Origin: Aureobasidium sp. EXF-3400
Taxonomy: Eukaryota; Ascomycota; Dothideomycetes; Dothideales; Saccotheciaceae
Direction: 5' to 3'
Assembly: GCA_024195585.1 (NCBI GenBank)
Contig: SWBL01000103.1
Coordinates: 62,001-126,000 of the forward strand
Length of the DNA stretch: 64,000 bases
Made by a program: the position numbers and the translations under genes. Under the pieces are notes generated by a model. That model worked only from the letters and a program-made list of their open reading frames with translations. It was not told where the DNA came from and did no database searches. Each line of letters begins with the position of its first letter. Position 1 is the stretch's first letter. Shown here piece after piece: positions 43,804 through 54,591 of this stretch.

Positions 43804-45373
43804 ATGACACGTTCAACATTACCGCAACGGTTGTTGCAGACAGTGGTGCTATGTCTCTGCGCAGCGTATACCAATGCTCTGACCCTGGACACGACCAGTG
43901 CAGGTGAGTGAAGTGAACCTGATTGTCATTGGTCGCACGAAACTGACCAAGGTGTTACACAGATTCGATTAGAGAGGTCTCGTCACAAGTCGCATACGGA
44001 TTGATGAAGTGGTATACGGGCAACCACACTGGAGATGTACCGGGAAACTTGCCTGCTCCATACTACTGGTGGGAGGCTGGCGCAATGTTTGGAGAGATGG
44101 TCGAATACTGGTACTACACTGGAGACACAACATACAACGACGAGGTCAAGCAAGCCTTGTTACATCAGGTTGGAGACAACAACGACTACATGCCGGCCAA
44201 CCAGACGAAGAGCTTGGTAAGGGAAACACAAACACATGGCTTGCATCGCAGCATGCTGACCTAGCCAGGGAAATGACGACCAAGTCTTCTGGGCATTCGC
44301 CGCCATGACAGCCGCTGAAGTCGGTTTCGAAAACCCTCCGGACGGTTCCCCCTCGTGGCTATCGCTAGCACAAGCCGTTTTCAACGAACAGACAGATCGA
44401 TGGGACACTGCATCCTGCGGTGGTGGCCTTCGCTGGCAGATCTACTCCTTCAACGTCGGTTACAACTACAAGAACGCCATCTCCAACGGAGGTCTTTTCC
44501 ATCTCGCCGCTCGTCTCGGTCGCTATACCAGCAACCAGACATACATTGACTGGGCCAACAAAGTCTGGGACTGGTACGAAGATTCGGCTCTGTGGGACGC
44601 AAAAGATTACAAGATTCTCGACGGTGCAAGCACAACAACCAATTGTTCCCAGGGCAGTCAAGAGCAATGGTCTTATACATATGGTGTTTTCCTGGCCGGC
44701 TTTGCCTACATGTACAACCATGTATGTCTTCCTCTATTGGACTTGTTCTTGCGTACCCAGCTAACCTTACACCCTGTAGACTGAGAACGAAGTCTGGTTG
44801 AACCGTATCGACGGCATGCTGAACACGACAACCGCCACCTTCTTCCCTGCGAACATGGGTCCCAACATCATGGTCGAGACGACTTGCGAACCTCTTGGAA
44901 ACTGCAACAACGACCAGAAATCCTTCAAAGCTCATCTCGCTCAGTGGATGGCCGTTACCGCACAACTTGCCCCTATATATCACGACAGAATCTTCAATCT
45001 GCTTGCGCCGTCTGCTAAAGGCGCTGCCGGGCAGTGCGACGGTGGAACAGATGGCATGACCTGCGGCAAAAGGTGGAATAGCACGACCTGGGACGGCACC
45101 TACGGCGTAGGTGAGCAAATGAGTGCTCTAGGTGTCATTCAGACAAACATGATCAATGTTGTGTCTTTGAAGCCGCCATATACCTCAGTCTCTGGCGGTA
45201 CCAGCAAGAGCAATCCAAATGCCGGTACTGGCTCAAGTGGCACGTCATCATCAAATGGTCAGGCGATTGTTTTGTCGACTATAACTACAGGTGACAAAGC
45301 TGGTGCTGGTGCCATCACTGCTGTCATTATTCTCTTCACCCTTTGCGGAACAGCCTGGTTGCTGATCGCTTAA
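43804..45373 (+). CDS. DCW1: GH76 mannosidase, Dfg5/Dcw1 type, GPI-anchored
   Basis: Four exons (43804-43903, 43963-44216, 44269-44721, 44780-45373), 466 residues. A signal peptide (LLQTVVLCLCAAYTNA) precedes a GH76 domain: YYWWEAGAMFGEMVEYWYYTG, GNDDQVFWAFAAMTAAE with the catalytic Asp pair, CGGGLRWQI, SNGGLFHLAARLGRY and WSYTYGVFLAGFAYMY. A Ser/Gly/Thr-rich spacer and a C-terminal hydrophobic segment (AITAVIILFTLCGTAWLLIA) are those of a GPI-anchored protein. Yeast Dfg5 and Dcw1 are thought to transfer GPI-linked mannoproteins to wall glucan. Several N-glycosylation sites occur. Confidence 0.95.
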
Positions 45374-45749
45374 AGATGCCTTTTAGATTTTACGATATTT
45401 AATTGTTGTTCGATATGAAATTCAATGTCATGTCTTCAAGACATGATTGTACATACCCATCTTTCATCTTTCTACAATTCACCCGGAATACATTCAAACG
45501 AGAAATCCGACATGCTTTTTGAACACTGACTGTCGAATACCTTGTATAACCACGGACCTTCTACATCTGTGCACCTGCTTTCTATTCTTTCCAACTCACG
45601 CTCTCTCACACGAGACGCACGATACTTTCGAAAAAAAGAAAGGTAGTAGCTCATATGGAAGACACGTTTTTCCTCTGTATTATCATAGAAACATACATGT
45701 TATAACACTAAGAGAGCAACTCGATTCAGATATATCATAAATCCAAATT
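45374..45749. other. convergent intergenic, no gene seen
   Basis: About 375 bases of two facing 3' regions. Nothing coding recognised. Confidence 0.4.
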
Positions 45750-46445
45750 TTAGTTCGACAGAACAGGTGTTCTTCCATTCCACTCTCCACTGACAGCCGC
45801 ATCCAACATGAATCCAGCACAGCTACGTGCGCTCACAGAAGGCATAAAACCAGCCTTTTCACCTGCATCGCCTAGCGACTTGACCGGCAATGCGACCTCT
45901 CCCTTCAACATAGCAGGTCTGGGCATCACAAATGTCAAGCCACTATTCTTGACTATTTGATCAACAGCATTCTGGTCATCCAAAGATTGCTTCATGTTCG
46001 AGTGGAGCATAGTGGCTCGCATAAGGCAGTTGAGGTTGTCAAAGGAGGAGCCAGTACCGAACATTGACATCAGGATGAGTTTCTGCACTCTGGAGTTCGG
46101 GGCTTTGGCTGCTTGTACCACTGCACTAGCCGAGTGGGACATGAAGAGTGGAGGGGATGTTGTTGCAGCAAAAGGATTTCCTGATTTACGTGTCTGGCCG
46201 AGGGTGCTGATGATGACGACTGGACCTGTAGTGAGGGCCAGAGCAGTGGTAATGGCGGCTGGTTCTAGAGGAGAGCCTCTGGAGACTGCGAGGTTGGCTT
46301 GAGGTGATAGAGAAGAGGATGGTCGGATGAGAGCGACGACTTTGTGACCACGCTCTAATGCTGAGTCTAGGACGAGGCGGCCGGTACGTCCTGTGGCCCC
46401 AATGAGGAGGATATCTGGAAGATTGGTAGAAGTTTTGTTGGACAT
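45750..46445 (-). CDS. NAD(P)-binding Rossmann protein, atypical SDR (NmrA-like)
   Basis: A single exon of 231 residues. The nucleotide-binding loop GATGRTGRLV lies at residues 16-25 with the Arg two residues further that favours NADP, as in atypical short-chain dehydrogenases and NmrA-like sensors. LILMSMFGTGSS follows strand 5; there is no YxxxK catalytic pair, so activity as a classical reductase is unlikely. The second half (SGLTFVMPRPAMLKGE) matches the group. It is divergent from the FAD monooxygenase gene. Confidence 0.85.
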   Translation of the reverse strand: MSNKTSTNLPDILLIGATGRTGRLVLDSALERGHKVVALIRPSSSLSPQANLAVSRGSPLEPAAITTALALTTGPVVIISTLGQTRKSGNPFAATTSPPLFMSHSASAVVQAAKAPNSRVQKLILMSMFGTGSSFDNLNCLMRATMLHSNMKQSLDDQNAVDQIVKNSGLTFVMPRPAMLKGEVALPVKSLGDAGEKAGFMPSVSARSCAGFMLDAAVSGEWNGRTPVLSN

Positions 46446-46592
46446 GATGGTTGATCGATTTAGTAGTATGAACTTTTGGAGGCTTGAATGTCGTTGATGA
46501 AGGCTTAGTGATTAGCCTAGAGGAGGTTGCTCAAGTGGTTGTGATTTTGGTGGATGAGTATGGGCCGAGAAGATGTCGGTACCATACCTCTC

Positions 46593-46598
46593 TTTATA
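46593..46598 (-). promoter_or_regulatory. TATA box of the SDR-like gene
   Basis: The minus strand reads AGTATAAAGA about 150 bases before the start codon. Confidence 0.5.
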
Positions 46599-47005
46599 CT
46601 TGCTCATGCTGGTGAACTGCCTTTTTACATGTAGAGTACTTAACGCAACAAGCCACAATCTTTTGGTCTGTTGGTCGCTAACGAAGGAAGGAGCTCGCGG
46701 AGAAGGAGTTGCAGTCGGCCGCTCGGACTTAGATGTCCGCCCTCGGAGCCGAGACAGTGGCTCCTTCCCTTGCCAAACACGTCCTCCATCCTCGTCTTGT
46801 TGAGCCACGAAGGATGATTACAGACCAACAGGTCTCAGCTGCATCGCCCATACTGACTCAAGTTCGGAGAACCATGGACCCGCGATTCCCGAATGCTCGC
46901 AGAATAACATACAGTCACGACCGACTAGGACTTCCTCATCTCGGCCGACGCATTCAAGACTGACCGAATGAGTTCTCACAGAGAGACAGCTAATGGTTTG
47001 TAGAC

Positions 47006-47012
47006 TATATAA
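47006..47012 (+). promoter_or_regulatory. TATA box of the monooxygenase gene
   Basis: tatataa lies about 150 bases before the start codon. Confidence 0.5.
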
Positions 47013-47160
47013 TCAGTCATCTCATCCACTTGTAGATCAATACAATCTCATCATCTCTTGCGCCTTGCAGCCCTCCAGAAAACCTTCTACACAATCACTG
47101 TCGACCAACTAGCACCTCAAAATCTACAGGTCCCGTCCACCTTGGAATAAGCACAACAAA

Positions 47161-48367
47161 ATGTCAACCAAAATCAGCATTATCGGCGCTGGTATTGCTG
47201 GACTCACGTTGGCCATCAGTCTGCACACCCAAGGCATCCCTTGTGCCATCTACGAAACTCGTCCAGAGCCTCAGAACATCGGTGGTGCTGTAATGCTATC
47301 CCCTAACTCCCTCAAACTGTTCGACAACATGGGCATCTTTGATGATCTCAAACGTCTCGGATACAGTTTCGACACTCTCTACTTCCGCGACCTCGCTGGC
47401 TCCTCCAAGGAAACTTATCCCTTCGGAAGTGTTGAGAAATATGGATACAGCGGTCTTCGCGTCTACCGCTTCGAACTCATTGATCTGCTACTCAGGAAGG
47501 TCAATGAGAACAACATTCCCATACACTTCAATCGCAAGTTCTCACATGTGGTTTCTGAGACTGAGGACACAGTGACCTGGCAGCTCATCGATGGCACCAC
47601 CAAGACCTCATCTCTGCTCATCGGTGCAGACGGCATCCACAGTCGCGTCAGAAAATATATGTATCCTAACCTCTCACCAATGTTCACCGGTATTGCTGGA
47701 ATCACTGCTGCAGTTCCTATCGCGAACCTCAAACTGCCTTCTCCTGACTACAAGATGCCAGTCACGATTGTTTCTCCCAGTCACGGCGCATTTGTCATAG
47801 CACCTCAAAAGCTAGATGGGAGCGAAGTGCTGATAGGCAAGCAAAAACGCATGACTGAGCTCACGCGCGAAGAATGGGAAAGGTTCTACGCTGATAAAGG
47901 CGCCGCCGCCGCTTTTCTTCGCGAAGATGCAGAAGTCTTTGGCGATATTGCTGTCACGGCTGCCTCGGATATCTCTCACGAGAGCATTAACATCTGGCCT
48001 TTTTACGTCATCCCCAAGCTACTCATGGTCTTCTGACAACAGGAGAGTGCTCTTGGTAGGTGATTCAGCTCATGCTGTGCCGCCATCATCGGGCCAGGGC
48101 ATCAATCAAGCCGTCGAGGATGTAGTGATGTTGGCAACCCTACTCGGACAAGGCAGGAGCGAGAAGAAAGACCTGGGATGGTGGCAAGGCTTCAGACAAG
48201 ACAGGATCGAGCAAATCCTGCTGTTGAACGCTCGCATCGATCGTCGAAGACTGCCTAAAGTCATGGGATCCGAAGAGCAAGACGATGCTGAACAAGGCTT
48301 TGATCTGGATTGGTTGTATGGCATTGATGTTGCTGCAGAAGTCGAAAAGTATGTTAGTAGTTTGTAG
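47161..48367 (+). pseudogene. FAD-dependent monooxygenase with one frameshift
   Basis: The first frame (to the stop at 48036) carries the FAD-binding start ISIIGAGIAGLTLAISL, the GGAVMLSPNSLKLFDNMG substrate-side block and GADGIHSRVR. The third FAD motif VLLVGDSAHAVPPSSGQGINQAVED is in the next frame, which stays open to 48367. The join falls where INIWPFYVIPKL should lead straight into SWSSDNRRVLL, near 48016-48021, leaving no room for an intron. One extra base there would explain it. All other features of a class A (UbiH/salicylate-hydroxylase-like) flavoprotein of about 400 residues are intact, so the lesion is recent or an assembly error. Confidence 0.82.
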
Positions 48368-48600
48368 GGAGTTGTTGATCTGTCTTTGACGTATCGTATA
48401 GATTCATTGTACTCTTTTCGTTTTGCTACCTGATGACCTATCCTCGCCACTACGCTGAATGTAACTATCAGAATACACAGTTCTCTCTATTCACCAAGGC
48501 TTTCCAGAGAAAGGTATCACTGCGACCAGCTCTCTTTGGACCAACTCTCTTTGGTTGGAAAGTCTTTGGAGAATTAAAGCGGCCGTCAACTGGTTAAGCT
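48368..48600. other. intergenic, no gene seen
   Basis: The 3' flank of the monooxygenase. A short near-repeat (gaccagctctctttgg / gaccaactctctttgg) lies at about 48525-48555. Confidence 0.5.
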
Positions 48601-49258
48601 TTACTGCTTAACAGCAATCGGGCCACCATACTTGTACAACAGCACGCATTTCCTAATGCTTTGTATGAAGATTTCTGAGGGAAAGCAAAGAACTACTACC
48701 AAAGCATAACAGTTGATCACGGGAGTACTGTACTGACCAAACCCCATCGGACACTCAGGTACTGCACCCATATACCATGCCCACCTCCTCATCTCATCAG
48801 CTAGATATCCCAGAAAACTTCTTGCGTAAACTCCGTTCCTCAATCCTATTTGTCGTGGTTATGAAGAATGTAGATTTCAGTGTCACGGTCACGGACTTGG
48901 TGTTTGTCTCTGGTGTTCTGGTGGAAAATGAGTGCACTTGCTGTTTTCTGTTGTAGGTCTTGTCACAATACGGACACTTTTGGTCACGCCATGTTTGGTT
49001 CAGGGAAGGAAAGAGTGGAATGATGCAGACTTTAATGTCACGGTTACGGATGTAGTCGGCATTGGTCATGAAACTCGAGTGAACCCCATGCGAAACGTGG
49101 AAAAAGAGTAAGTTAGCTTTCATTCTGAGGAAAGAGTAATGAGAGACTGAAAACCCGCCTTCAAGTGGTAAAGAAGGCAATTCGCAAAACAAAAACAGAA
49201 AGATGCCCCAAACACCGTGAATGCCTTCTGAGAAGACAAGAAAGGGGGGGTTTGGCAC
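48601..49258 (-). other. decayed C2H2 finger-like coding region
   Basis: The minus strand reads WRDQKCPYCDKTYNRKQQVHS, a good first half of a C2H2 finger, but the second half lies in another frame (FHQNTRDKH). About 130 bases upstream a diverged copy of the same 65-base stretch (around 49030-49100) reads YIRNRDIKVCI, against VRDRDTEIYI here. Together this looks like the remains of a gene with repeated units, next to the intact finger genes. No start or complete frame can be defined. Confidence 0.4.
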
Positions 49259-49303
49259 AATGCAAACCCTAGCAAAGTGTCATGGTCTCATGCTGGAAGA
49301 CCA

Positions 49304-50305
49304 TTATTTGTTCTCGACCTCCTTCTCGACCTCCTTCTTGTCATCCTTCTCGTGCTCCTTCTCATCATCCTCGTCATCTTCGTTCTGGACCTCGTTCTCG
49401 TCTTCCTTCTGGTCATCCTTGTGATCTTCCTTCTTGACCTCATTCTCATCCTCCTTCTTGACTCCCTCCTCATCCAAACCTTCAATCTCACGGCTGCGAG
49501 CCTCGAACCACTTGCCTGCCCACAGCAAGGGCTTCTCAACTGGAGGATCAGCGAATGACAAGAGCTTCATGGCCTCCATGAACAACGGAGCCACGCCAGT
49601 ACGCATGAGGTACTCTCTGCTGCTTTCGCTGCCGTCATCAGAGATGTTTTTGTTGTCCTCGTCTTCGCCATGAGCCAAGATGTCTGGGTTCTCGTGTTCG
49701 AGCTGAGCAGAAGCACCAGAGGGGTCTTCATCTTCGTTGTTGTTGTTGTTGTTGTTGTCGTCGTTGTCGTCGTCGTCTTCATCTTCATCTTGAGTTGAGG
49801 GGGCATGGTAGACACCCTGGTGGTTGTTGGAAGCGGCAATGAGACTGGGATCAGGGTATTGATAACGGCCAGTGCTCTTGAGAGGTCCGAAGTATGGAGG
49901 ACCAGGGCCAATATCAGCAGGGCCAGCAGTAGTCGAGCGAGCAGGGTCAGCGGTGGTAGAGCCGGCAGGTCCAGCAGTAGAAGAAGCCAGGGGAGCAGGA
50001 CTTCCGCTTGCTACAAGCTCAGCATCAAGAGCAGTTGCCAGGTTGGCGTCTCTGGCCCAGTCGGGAGGAAGGCTAGGGTGGCTGGTGTGAGGGGTTTCCG
50101 AGTCACTGCAAGACATAGATCAATTATGTATCACAAGACGACAGTGTGAGATAGCATACCCTCTGACAGCGCGGACATGGCAACCGGGTCGCTGACAGAC
50201 ATAAGGGCCCATGTTGTGGACATTGTCGACACGTCCAAGATGACTCTTGAAGTTTCCCTTGTCTGTGGTGTCATAGTTGCCACAGCGCTGACAATAGTAA
50301 CGCAT
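49304..50305 (-). CDS. zinc-finger-like protein A with acidic tail (tandem family)
   Basis: Two exons (50160-50305, 49304-50105), 315 residues. Exon 1 encodes a compact Cys/His module: YYCQRCG, then NFKSHLG, VHNMGPYVCQRPGC and RAVRG, suggesting a C2H2 site followed by a second CxxxxC site. Exon 2 is low in complexity: Pro/Ala/Thr repeats (STAGPAGSTTADPARS), an Asp/Asn tract (NNNNNNN), then a short ordered part (REYLMRTGVAPLFMEAMKLL, LLWAGKWFEARSREIEGLD) and a tail of about 60 Lys/Glu/Asp residues in KKEDENEV-like repeats. The family is not recognised. Exon 1, and the position and phase 2 of the intron, match gene B 1.5 kb away. Confidence 0.75.
49736..49757. repeat. GTT trinucleotide repeat
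   Basis: About seven GTT units encode the Asn run of gene A on the opposite strand. Confidence 0.85.
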
Positions 50306-51104
50306 TGTTGCTTGATCGGAGGAGATGATGATGGCTTAGATGAGGGGATATTGATGGTCTCGCGTAAGGGGTTGATGACCTGGAGGTTGATGAAGAAAGT
50401 TCGAGGGTTGACCCGTCAGAAGGCATATAAATATTGGAAGGCACGATACGCCAACTCGGGAGTGCTGAGAGAAAGCACGACAACACGTCAACAACCGGGT
50501 ACATGTGTACGTGACGGGACAATAACACGTCGACAACCAGGTTCCGGTATACGTGAGAAGATTCCTTGGTCGGAGGGACAACACTTTCAACTATCACTCA
50601 CTCGTGCATGTACTCACGAGCAAAATTCTCTTTGTTCCGCTACGAAGCATGCCGATTTTGGTATTGCAGTTACAGACGCGGTACTCGTGGCTGGAGACAG
50701 AGGTTGGAAGAAAATCAAATCACCAGAAGACGCAGGGTCAAACTCTCTTGTAGGTCAGAGGATAGTGACGAGGGGGGTATAAAGCTCGGAAAAGACAGAA
50801 AACAGTCCCCTAACCCAAAAAAGAAACAAAAGAAAATCACCCTCAATCGATGAAATTCATGTCAAGCAGAATCTTTAACCTCAGTCGGATCAGAGAGTGA
50901 CGATAGGGGTATGACACTTGGGAAGAGAGGAGTGAGGAAGAGCCCGGGATTTCACTCCTCTTCAGACGAGCCAGAGTTATCATCCTGGTTACGGCGGCGT
51001 GTGACTGCCTCAGCGTAACGGTAGTGACCAAAATCCACATCTGGAGGCGTCCACCTCGGGTTTTCGGCGGTGGGAGCAATCCAACCCCATTCCCCACCCG
51101 GACC
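50306..51104. other. intergenic between paralogues A and B, with 42-bp repeat
   Basis: About 800 bases. The promoter side of gene A holds two diverged copies of a 42-bp unit (50481-50557). The frame 50177-50782 that crosses this region runs antisense to exon 1 of gene A and is not accepted. Confidence 0.45.
50481..50557. repeat. diverged 42-bp tandem repeat upstream of gene A
   Basis: Copy 1 begins aacacgtcaacaacc at 50482, copy 2 aacacgtcgacaacc at 50524; each ends in a tacgtga word. They lie 180-250 bases upstream of the gene A start codon and contain paired ACGTG-type cores. Confidence 0.7.
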
Positions 51105-51818
51105 CTAGGTGAGTTGAGGACGGTTGGTCTGACTGTGACCGGTGGCAGGATCTTGAGCGGCGACAGGAGGAACCTGAACGGCGGCGGTCGAGGCACCAGC
51201 GAGAGAGCCTTGAACAGGGGCGTGGGTCACGAGAGCAGGGGCGGGATGACCATGAACGGCGAACAAGGGAGCCTGAGCAACGCCAGAAGCTTGAGGGACG
51301 ACGGAAGCGGCGATAGCAGGAGTTTGAGCGGCAGGAACTTGAACAGCGGCATTGGAGGCACCAGCAAGGGAACCCTGATCAAGATCGTGGGCCACAGAGA
51401 CTGAGACAGAGTGACCTTGAGCGGCAACAGGAGGACCTTGTGTAGCAGCCAGTGGAGCAAGCTCGCAAGTAGCAGGAGCAAATTGCGAAGCCCATGGATA
51501 CTCGCATTGCTGAGCCAAAGTGTCCAGGGCATTCACCAGCACCTGGTCCTTTACCCAGATAGGCGCATGGCTGGGGCTACCATGGCGTGCTTTGATGTCG
51601 CTAGACATCGACATGTCAGCAAAATCCTTTAGAATGAGAATCCACGGACCAACAACTTACTCTCTGACAGCGCGCTTGGTGCAGCCGGGGACTTGGCAGC
51701 GAAAGGGGCCCATGTTGTGGTTGGCATATCTTATGGTTCCCAGATGCGACTTCATGTTGTTGAGTGCGGCGTAGTCCTTCACATCAGGATAGCAAAGCAG
51801 ACAGCGGTAGACGGCCAT
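51105..51818 (-). CDS. zinc-finger-like protein B, Ala/Val/Pro-rich (tandem family)
   Basis: Two exons (51661-51818, 51105-51600), 217 residues. Exon 1 encodes the same module as gene A: VYRCLLCYPDV, NMKSHLG, NHNMGPFRCQVPGC, RAVRE. The intron falls at the same place and phase. Exon 2 starts with a short charged stretch (DIKARHGSPSHAPIWVKD) that corresponds to gene A's PHTSHPSLPPDWARD, then becomes an Ala/Val/Pro/Gln-rich tail with an internal duplication of about 45 residues, each ending QGSLAGAS-AAVQVP. No acidic tail is present. Function is unknown; a nucleic-acid- or protein-binding finger is the simplest guess. Confidence 0.72.
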
Positions 51819-53226
51819 GGTTGTCTGCAAAGTGGTTTTGGTGGCCTGGTAGCATGTGTGTTGTTTCTCGAGTCGCAGAATTAAAAAAAAAAAACGCAGG
51901 TAAACAGAGGCATACTCGCTCCGCTACCCCTGGAGACTCCGGCCTCTAACCAGGCTCTTGGTCCGGTCTGATAGCGGCAGCAAGGTAGCTCCGGTCGGAG
52001 GAAGCGGCAGTCAGAAGTCCCGATGTTATGACGGTGATGATACAGTAGGCTGATATGTCAATACCCTGAACTCATGATTCTTCCCTCCATCATCAAGGCG
52101 AATGTGCGTGTAGAAAGGCGAAAGAGTATTCAAGGTACGGTATGTCCCCAGAAAGACATTGGCTGACCATAGATGAGAACAGGGCCCTCCTTGGACAACC
52201 ACGCCATATCGCTCTAGTTCTTGCGTCTTGACCTCGACATCGGTGACGATAGCTGAAGCTGAAGGACAGTGAGCCCAGCCTCGATGAACAGGAGCATACC
52301 AGCAGAGGAGTTACGACTTCCAGCATACACGGTCCAGTATAGACCAGTAGCGATACAGAGAGCAAACCAAAACTCGACAGCTTCCATTGAGATGGACTGC
52401 ATCATCAACGATAACAAAGCTCTTGGTGGACAACATCAGCAGATCGTGTTGAACTTCGCATTTCGGCATCCAATATGCAAGAGGATTGCGTCTAACTTCG
52501 TACCAGCAAAAAGGCAGAATATCGTTGCGTTCTAGAAGCATGCTCAGAGAGAGCTGGAAGCAGTAGGGCTTCAACCCCCTACTTCAGATGTTGCTTTTCA
52601 GCGAAGCCATTCAGAATCCAGAGAACCAGCGGTGCGCAGAGGTCTCAAGCCCCGAGCCCAACTCCATCCTGACAGCCATATCACAAACCACCGAGCCGGA
52701 CACCACCTACTTACTATACAGAATTCATTCCATAATTTCGATGGCGAAACCGATGAATGTTGTACATGCGCAAAGGAAGAAGGTGCACTATTGGCAAGAG
52801 CGGTGGTCAGTCATGGTGATACTTCGGTACTTCGGCTGTCTCCTCCGAGCGAGCCAATCAGCGTCATACAAGGCTACAGTGTAACAGTGGTCATTGACAG
52901 CAAATCATTCTTTTGCTTGAATTGTACTGTTGTACTTTTGAGGCAAAGGTCTCTGTGAAGGTTTTGATGGGAGGTGTAGACGTCAGGAAATGGTGGATGG
53001 TGCCGTTGTGGTAGTTTCTATCTGTTATGTGAGGGAAGCATGTCTGAAGCTCTGCATCAAGACACAGAATGTACAAGAGTCTATCAAATTATATACATAT
53101 CTACACAAAAGTCCTAGAGACTCTAGATGTACACACAAAGTGATAAAGAAAGTCGAAAGAGCCGTGAAGCCAGAACCCGAAGGAAGCTACCTACGCCACA
53201 CACACCAGAGCTTCTCGACCATCTCC
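51819..53226. other. 1.4-kb intergenic region, no gene accepted
   Basis: Short open frames on both strands lack recognisable domains. An A-run lies near 51882. The sequence just downstream of 51819 is the gene B promoter. Confidence 0.4.
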
Positions 53227-54591
53227 TTACAACCCTTCAAAAGCTCTCATAACAGCCAGTCCAACAGGCGCATACGTGACCACACGATTGTGCATTCCAT
53301 ACTCCAACATCTCAACCCTAATCTTAACCTTTCCCTCCTTAACCTCCTCTCTCGCACCCAAAGGCAACACCTCAACCTCCCTTCCAGTAGCCATAGCAAA
53401 AAGCTTCTCCGACTGCGCAAAAGCGATATCCTGATCATCGCGAGCATGCAAGATATGCACATTTCCAGCGCCATTATCCTTGGATGCAAGAGAAGCAGCA
53501 GCAGATGCATAAGCATTAAGACGAAGACCACTGGGCCAAGTATCAAGGATGTATTTCGAAATCATGCGGACGAGGAACGGTGAGTTGCGGATAGGTGCAA
53601 GGATAGGGATCAGGCCGCCAATGCGGTAGCTAAGGAGAAGGTCCGGTAGTGAGGAGAATGATGCCACTAATATAATGCTTCTGAAGACTGCTGTCTCGGT
53701 CTTTGCGCCCAGCAAGGGTTGAGGCAAGAGCTCAGAGGTCGGGTCTGAGAAGCTCAATCCCACGGCGGTAGCAACAGCGGTTCCTAGACTCTGTCCGAGG
53801 ATCACAATGCGTGAGGGAGGGATGCCAAGCGACAGGACGTATTGGACCAAGGCACGACCATCAGTGATAAGGCCTGCTTCAGTGGGTGAACCAGTGCTGC
53901 GACCAAAGCCACGGTAATCGACTGTGAAGATATGTGTATGAGGCTGGTTCGACAGAGCCCGATATGTGTCTGTACGCCAGCCTTGGGCCACATGTCCTGC
54001 GTTGCCGTGGACTATACTGGGTCAGTCTCTCTGATTTTTTCAGAATAGGAAAGAACTTACAGTTCACAACCACCCTAGCCTCAGGATCAGACTTGAGAAG
54101 CTGGAGCGGCAAAGTTTGATCAAACGGATCGGCTGCAGCCAAAGCATCTCTGTTTGCTGCTACAGTCGCTAAAGGCAGGATATGCCATGCATATAGGACT
54201 TCGCTGTCTGGTGTGCTGACATTGAAAGGAGTTACCTGATGAGCAGCAAAGCCAAAAGACTCTGGCTTGTTGACATCATGCCAGAAGCCAGAATGGATCT
54301 TATGAGCATATAGTGCGCTATACGATAGACACGAGTTAGAGAATAGTCAAACTCAAAAGTTATCTCATCGCGAAAAAAAAAGGGTTGTTCATGACAGAAA
54401 GAACACGAAGAGAAACGACGAAAGAATAGAAAGAGAAGAGGAAGGAGCGATACGCACTGTCGTTGCAACCAAGGATTCGTCAAAAGAAGTACGAAAACAG
54501 GATATAGAGAAACAGCAAAAACAAGAAACAAGGATCCGCTCTTGAGTACACCCATCTTGATGAGATGTCTCTTGCTATACAGACCTGTCAT
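53227..54591 (-). CDS. alpha/beta hydrolase, ABHD12-like, membrane-anchored
   Basis: Three exons (54458-54591, 54061-54317, 53227-54011), 391 residues; the second Met (54555) is an equally good start. An N-terminal membrane segment (LFLVFAVSLYPVFVLLL) is followed by the hydrolase fold: FHGNAGH supplies the oxyanion region across intron 2, TVDYRGFGRSTG, nucleophile GQSLG, acid HARDDQDIAF and the terminal His in EYGMHNRVV. ABHD12/13 and yeast Bem46-like relatives are serine hydrolases of lipids or thioesters at membranes. The exact substrate is not evident. Confidence 0.9.

Larger units (their letters stand above)
46446..47160. other. divergent promoter region with two TATA boxes
   Basis: About 715 bases. 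One TATA element faces each gene (46593-46598 minus, 47006-47012 plus), both roughly 150 bases from the start codon. Confidence 0.55.

Noticed and set aside
45750..48367. Possible secondary-metabolite cluster (SDR-like protein plus monooxygenase)
   Set aside because: No polyketide synthase, peptide synthetase, terpene synthase or cluster regulator lies nearby, and the monooxygenase is frameshifted.
50177..50782. 201-codon plus-strand frame with a repeated TTRQQPG word
   Set aside because: Lies antisense to exon 1 of gene A; the repeat is better explained as the DNA-level 42-bp repeat.
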